Source of the DNA: Ktedonobacter racemifer DSM 44963
GTDB taxonomy: Bacteria; Chloroflexota; Ktedonobacteria; Ktedonobacterales; Ktedonobacteraceae
Direction: 5' to 3'
Assembly: GCF_000178855.1 (NCBI RefSeq)
Contig: NZ_ADVG01000002.1
Location: 1,054,001-1,118,000, forward strand
Length of the DNA: 64,000 nt
In this document: positions 61,799 through 64,000 of the stretch, piece after piece
Layout of the letters: every line of letters begins with the position of its first letter
Numbering within the stretch: position 1 is the first letter of the stretch
Program-made: the position numbers and the translations under genes
Notes under the pieces: model-generated
Seen by the model: the letters and a program-made list of their open reading frames with translations, nothing else
Database searches by the model: none
What the model was told of the DNA's origin: nothing

Positions 61799-64000
61799 TT
61801 AGATCAGGTTCAATGCGAACAAACGCAAGAGCCGCGCGTTTTGATTGACCTCAGCACCATCCTGGCTCTTCTCCATGTCTACATGAAGGCGTGCTTGCAC
61901 ATCCATTATTGTACTAGAAGGTTGGGCTAGAGGTAAAAGAGCTATGGAAAGATGGGCTAGCCCTTTTGGGAGAACAGTGGTTCCCTGAGGTGCCAAGAAG
62001 AAGTCGTTAGACTGCATCTTGATTACATCGCCTGTCTTCCAGGTACTACTCTGGCACCAGTTTAGCAGCGGCACATCAGTACTGGCCAGGTGTTCTTGCC
62101 TATCGCTTGTCTCCATAATGAAGGCAACCTGCTGGGAGATACGAATAGGCTGCACGACTTTCCAGTAGGTCGAAATCGTCGCATGCACATCGGTACGATC
62201 ATACTGATGCGTCTTCGCGTTCTCATACTTGCTATTCAAGGTTGCATCATAACCCAGCAATTGCAGACTGCCAGTCCCGGCACTGAAGGTGGCCTGGAGT
62301 GGATGCTGAATTTGCTTCATCTCTTGAGGGGACACGAGTGTATCAGCGCAGAGAGAGGCCGGAAGATTTGGAAGCGCATGTATTAGATCGGCGCCCGGAC
62401 CAGCCTGTACAGGAGAGAGCGGTGAGAGACCAGGGGCAGGCAACCCCTTCTTCAGCAAGAGCATTCCATCCTCAGCCCTCACAATCCCGTATTTACCACT
62501 CAGCAAAACACTCTTTGCGGACTGGCTGTAGGCATCCGACCCACCTGAGGGATACAAATCGCCCTGTAAATCTAGCAACACATAGTCCGCCTGCTCGTTA
62601 GCGTAAGGGAACATGTAGATCTTCTGGCGTTGGCTCAAGTGAGGTACCAGGCGTGTCTGAGCCGAGATCGACGCATTGGGTGGAACCATATCCACAAACT
62701 TTTGAAGCAGCTGCGTACGCGCAGAGATCCGGGGCCAATGGAAATCAACCGAGAAGGGTAGAGCACCATGGAAATAGTAATCTGTACGCAGAGAGCTAAA
62801 GAGCGTCAAAGAGAGCAGCCCTGTCATCAAGCCCAGTTGTAGCAGACGACCAGTCAAGCGTGGCTTACTCTTCTGCATGGGTCTCGAGCTCTCGGACAGG
62901 TCAGGCGCAACCTGTACCTGACGTTTCGTCAGCCAATGTGAGCCAAGCTGTACCAGCCAGAGCAAAAGCACAATGGCCTCAATCGTCGCAAAAATTAATA
63001 CAGGAACAATCTCGGCATTATACTGGAAGAGACCACTGTACTGTCCCTCATGTGACGAGAGCAGATTTAAGGCCAGGGTTGGCGCGGCTAGAATCAGCAC
63101 CCATGGGGCTAACACAGGCAGGAAAATCGCAGGCCGCAACAGGATCTCAAGATAAGCGCGATGTTTGCTATCCAGCAGATACTTATGCAGAAAGCCTTTG
63201 ACCGTCCCCTGGCTCGCGCCATCATAGCGCCCCGTGAGCAGAGGCTTTCCCGTTGGGCTAAAGTGTGGGAAAACAAAGTAATAGGCAATCCCGAACCAGG
63301 CCAGGGCAATGACCAGCAGAATAGCGCTACTGCGCCAGCGCCGCTGAAATACCATCGACCAGAGGCAGAACATGGCGATAACGAGTGGAATCTCCTCTTT
63401 ACAGGCCATCGAGAGCAGCGCAAATACGAACATGGGTGCGGTACGCCGGGTATACATAAAATAAAGCGTAAAGAGCAACAGGCTCGTGGTCAGCGTTACG
63501 GCATGAAAGTCATAGATCGTCGCTTGCTGCTGAGCAGGATAGAGCAAATAGAGCAGGGCAATCGCCACAGCGGCCAATTCGTTGCGCAGACGGAGTCGGG
63601 CCAGCAAGAAGGCCGGATAGGCCCCCAGAGCCACAACAACGGTCTGAAAAATCAGCAGCATGCGTGGATCGGCCCAGAGGTAGTAGAGCCACGAAATGGG
63701 CCATAAAATCGGCTCAAAATGAATCGCGAAGCGGTTGATGCCTTCAGGTGAGTAACAATTTGTATCAGAAATAATATTGCAGATTGTTTGATGAAGCTCA
63801 CCGTGATAGGCCAGGTTCCAGACCGCCTGATCCATAATCCCCAGGTCTTCGGCGTTAGTCCCAAACGCGCTATGACCAGTGGTCAGCAACAAGATAAAAT
63901 AGGCAGAAAACACCACCACAGCTGTCGTCACCAGGCCAAGCGCGACCCAGAAGAGACGCGTGCGTTCTAGCGGCTCAGGGCGTGGATAGAGATAGAGTCT
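61799..64000 (-). CDS. DUF2079 membrane protein (5' end outside window)
   Basis: At least 733 codons; the frame stays open to the window edge upstream of the GTG at 63931, so the start is not seen. The N-terminal half has about ten hydrophobic segments (VVVFSAYFILLLTTGHSAF, FQTVVVALGAYPAFLLARL, VAIALLYLLYPAQQQA). DUF2079 features are the start DLGIMDQAVWNLAYHGEL, the segment FDFHA-like IYDFHAVTL, and SMACKEEIPLVIAMF with the conserved acidic residues. The C-terminal third is a hydrophilic beta-rich domain specific to this protein. DUF2079 is related in layout to GT-C-type glycosyltransferases. Function unknown. Confidence 0.85.
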   Translation of the reverse strand, partial: RLYLYPRPEPLERTRLFWVALGLVTTAVVVFSAYFILLLTTGHSAFGTNAEDLGIMDQAVWNLAYHGELHQTICNIISDTNCYSPEGINRFAIHFEPILWPISWLYYLWADPRMLLIFQTVVVALGAYPAFLLARLRLRNELAAVAIALLYLLYPAQQQATIYDFHAVTLTTSLLLFTLYFMYTRRTAPMFVFALLSMACKEEIPLVIAMFCLWSMVFQRRWRSSAILLVIALAWFGIAYYFVFPHFSPTGKPLLTGRYDGASQGTVKGFLHKYLLDSKHRAYLEILLRPAIFLPVLAPWVLILAAPTLALNLLSSHEGQYSGLFQYNAEIVPVLIFATIEAIVLLLWLVQLGSHWLTKRQVQVAPDLSESSRPMQKSKPRLTGRLLQLGLMTGLLSLTLFSSLRTDYYFHGALPFSVDFHWPRISARTQLLQKFVDMVPPNASISAQTRLVPHLSQRQKIYMFPYANEQADYVLLDLQGDLYPSGGSDAYSQSAKSVLLSGKYGIVRAEDGMLLLKKGLPAPGLSPLSPVQAGPGADLIHALPNLPASLCADTLVSPQEMKQIQHPLQATFSAGTGSLQLLGYDATLNSKYENAKTHQYDRTDVHATISTYWKVVQPIRISQQVAFIMETSDRQEHLASTDVPLLNWCQSSTWKTGDVIKMQSNDFFLAPQGTTVLPKGLAHLSIALLPLAQPSSTIMDVQARLHVDMEKSQDGAEVNQNARLLRLFALNLI

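Overview
The window looks like a piece of a large, insertion-sequence-rich, moderately GC-rich bacterial chromosome, most likely from the Chloroflexota and possibly the Ktedonobacteria. That placement is inferred from gene content and style: a DUF4388 protein beside CheY-like regulators, paralogous double-GNAT genes, a MoxR/DUF58/transglutaminase operon, abundant IS630-type transposases, and frequent GTG/TTG starts behind strong Shine-Dalgarno sites. No rRNA or tRNA gene was seen, and no database could be searched.

Layout. 1-6.1 kb: a signalling block on the minus strand (receiver fragment, CheY-like regulator, DUF4388 protein, OmpR-type regulator, GAF/PAS histidine kinase whose ATP-binding boxes look degenerate). 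6.8-12.1 kb: a PhoD-like metallophosphatase converges on a coupled pair, an AttH-like lipoprotein and an MMPL transporter. 12.4-24.5 kb: an integrated mobile element bounded by a 15-bp direct repeat. It carries a tyrosine integrase, an excisionase-like protein, a Rep_trans/MobT-like initiator, DUF488, a TOTE-type primase with a CHC2 zinc finger, a compact operon of small zinc-ribbon, OB-like, lysozyme-like and membrane proteins, an HTH-GNAT fusion, and cargo (leucine-rich-repeat and pentapeptide-repeat proteins). 24.7-32.8 kb: smpB, a VOC protein, four GNAT genes in a row (three are double-domain paralogues), an ABC-2 exporter, and a small unknown gene. 33-37.6 kb: moxR, DUF58 and transglutaminase. 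38.1-45.2 kb: acylphosphatase, gatC, gatA, a D,D-carboxypeptidase, a metallophosphoesterase with a long acidic insert, pth, and an S41-like protease. 45.3-52.3 kb: an IS graveyard with one IS630 copy, a nested pair (a zinc-ribbon/MULE-type IS inside an IS630 copy), a second rearranged IS630 end, and a truncated DDE transposase. 52.2-56.3 kb: a HAD phosphatase, a DJ-1/PfpI protein, an IS630 scar, and an SdpR/SdpI-like pair. 56.5-64 kb: mfd, a large unknown protein, and a DUF2079 membrane protein that runs off the window.

The most unusual structure lies between genes. (1) At least eight long, mostly perfect intergenic inverted repeats (arms 16-35 bp, usually 2-5-nt loops) have unrelated stem sequences. 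Three of them sit 1-2 nt from the same GC-rich 16-mer (CGCGCCTGCGGCGCTC or a one-base variant), suggesting a modular element with a constant head and a non-conserved palindromic body. (2) A separate dispersed palindromic family (GTAGGGTCCATGC...GCATGGACCCTAC) ends genes. In one case its two inverted ends supply the stop codons of two convergent genes. (3) The mobile element has AGGTGTCA repeats at both ends, and copies of its terminal hairpin bracket the leucine-rich-repeat gene, as if that gene had been added as a cassette. (4) Two unrelated transposases each appear split at an A-rich -1 slippery heptamer.
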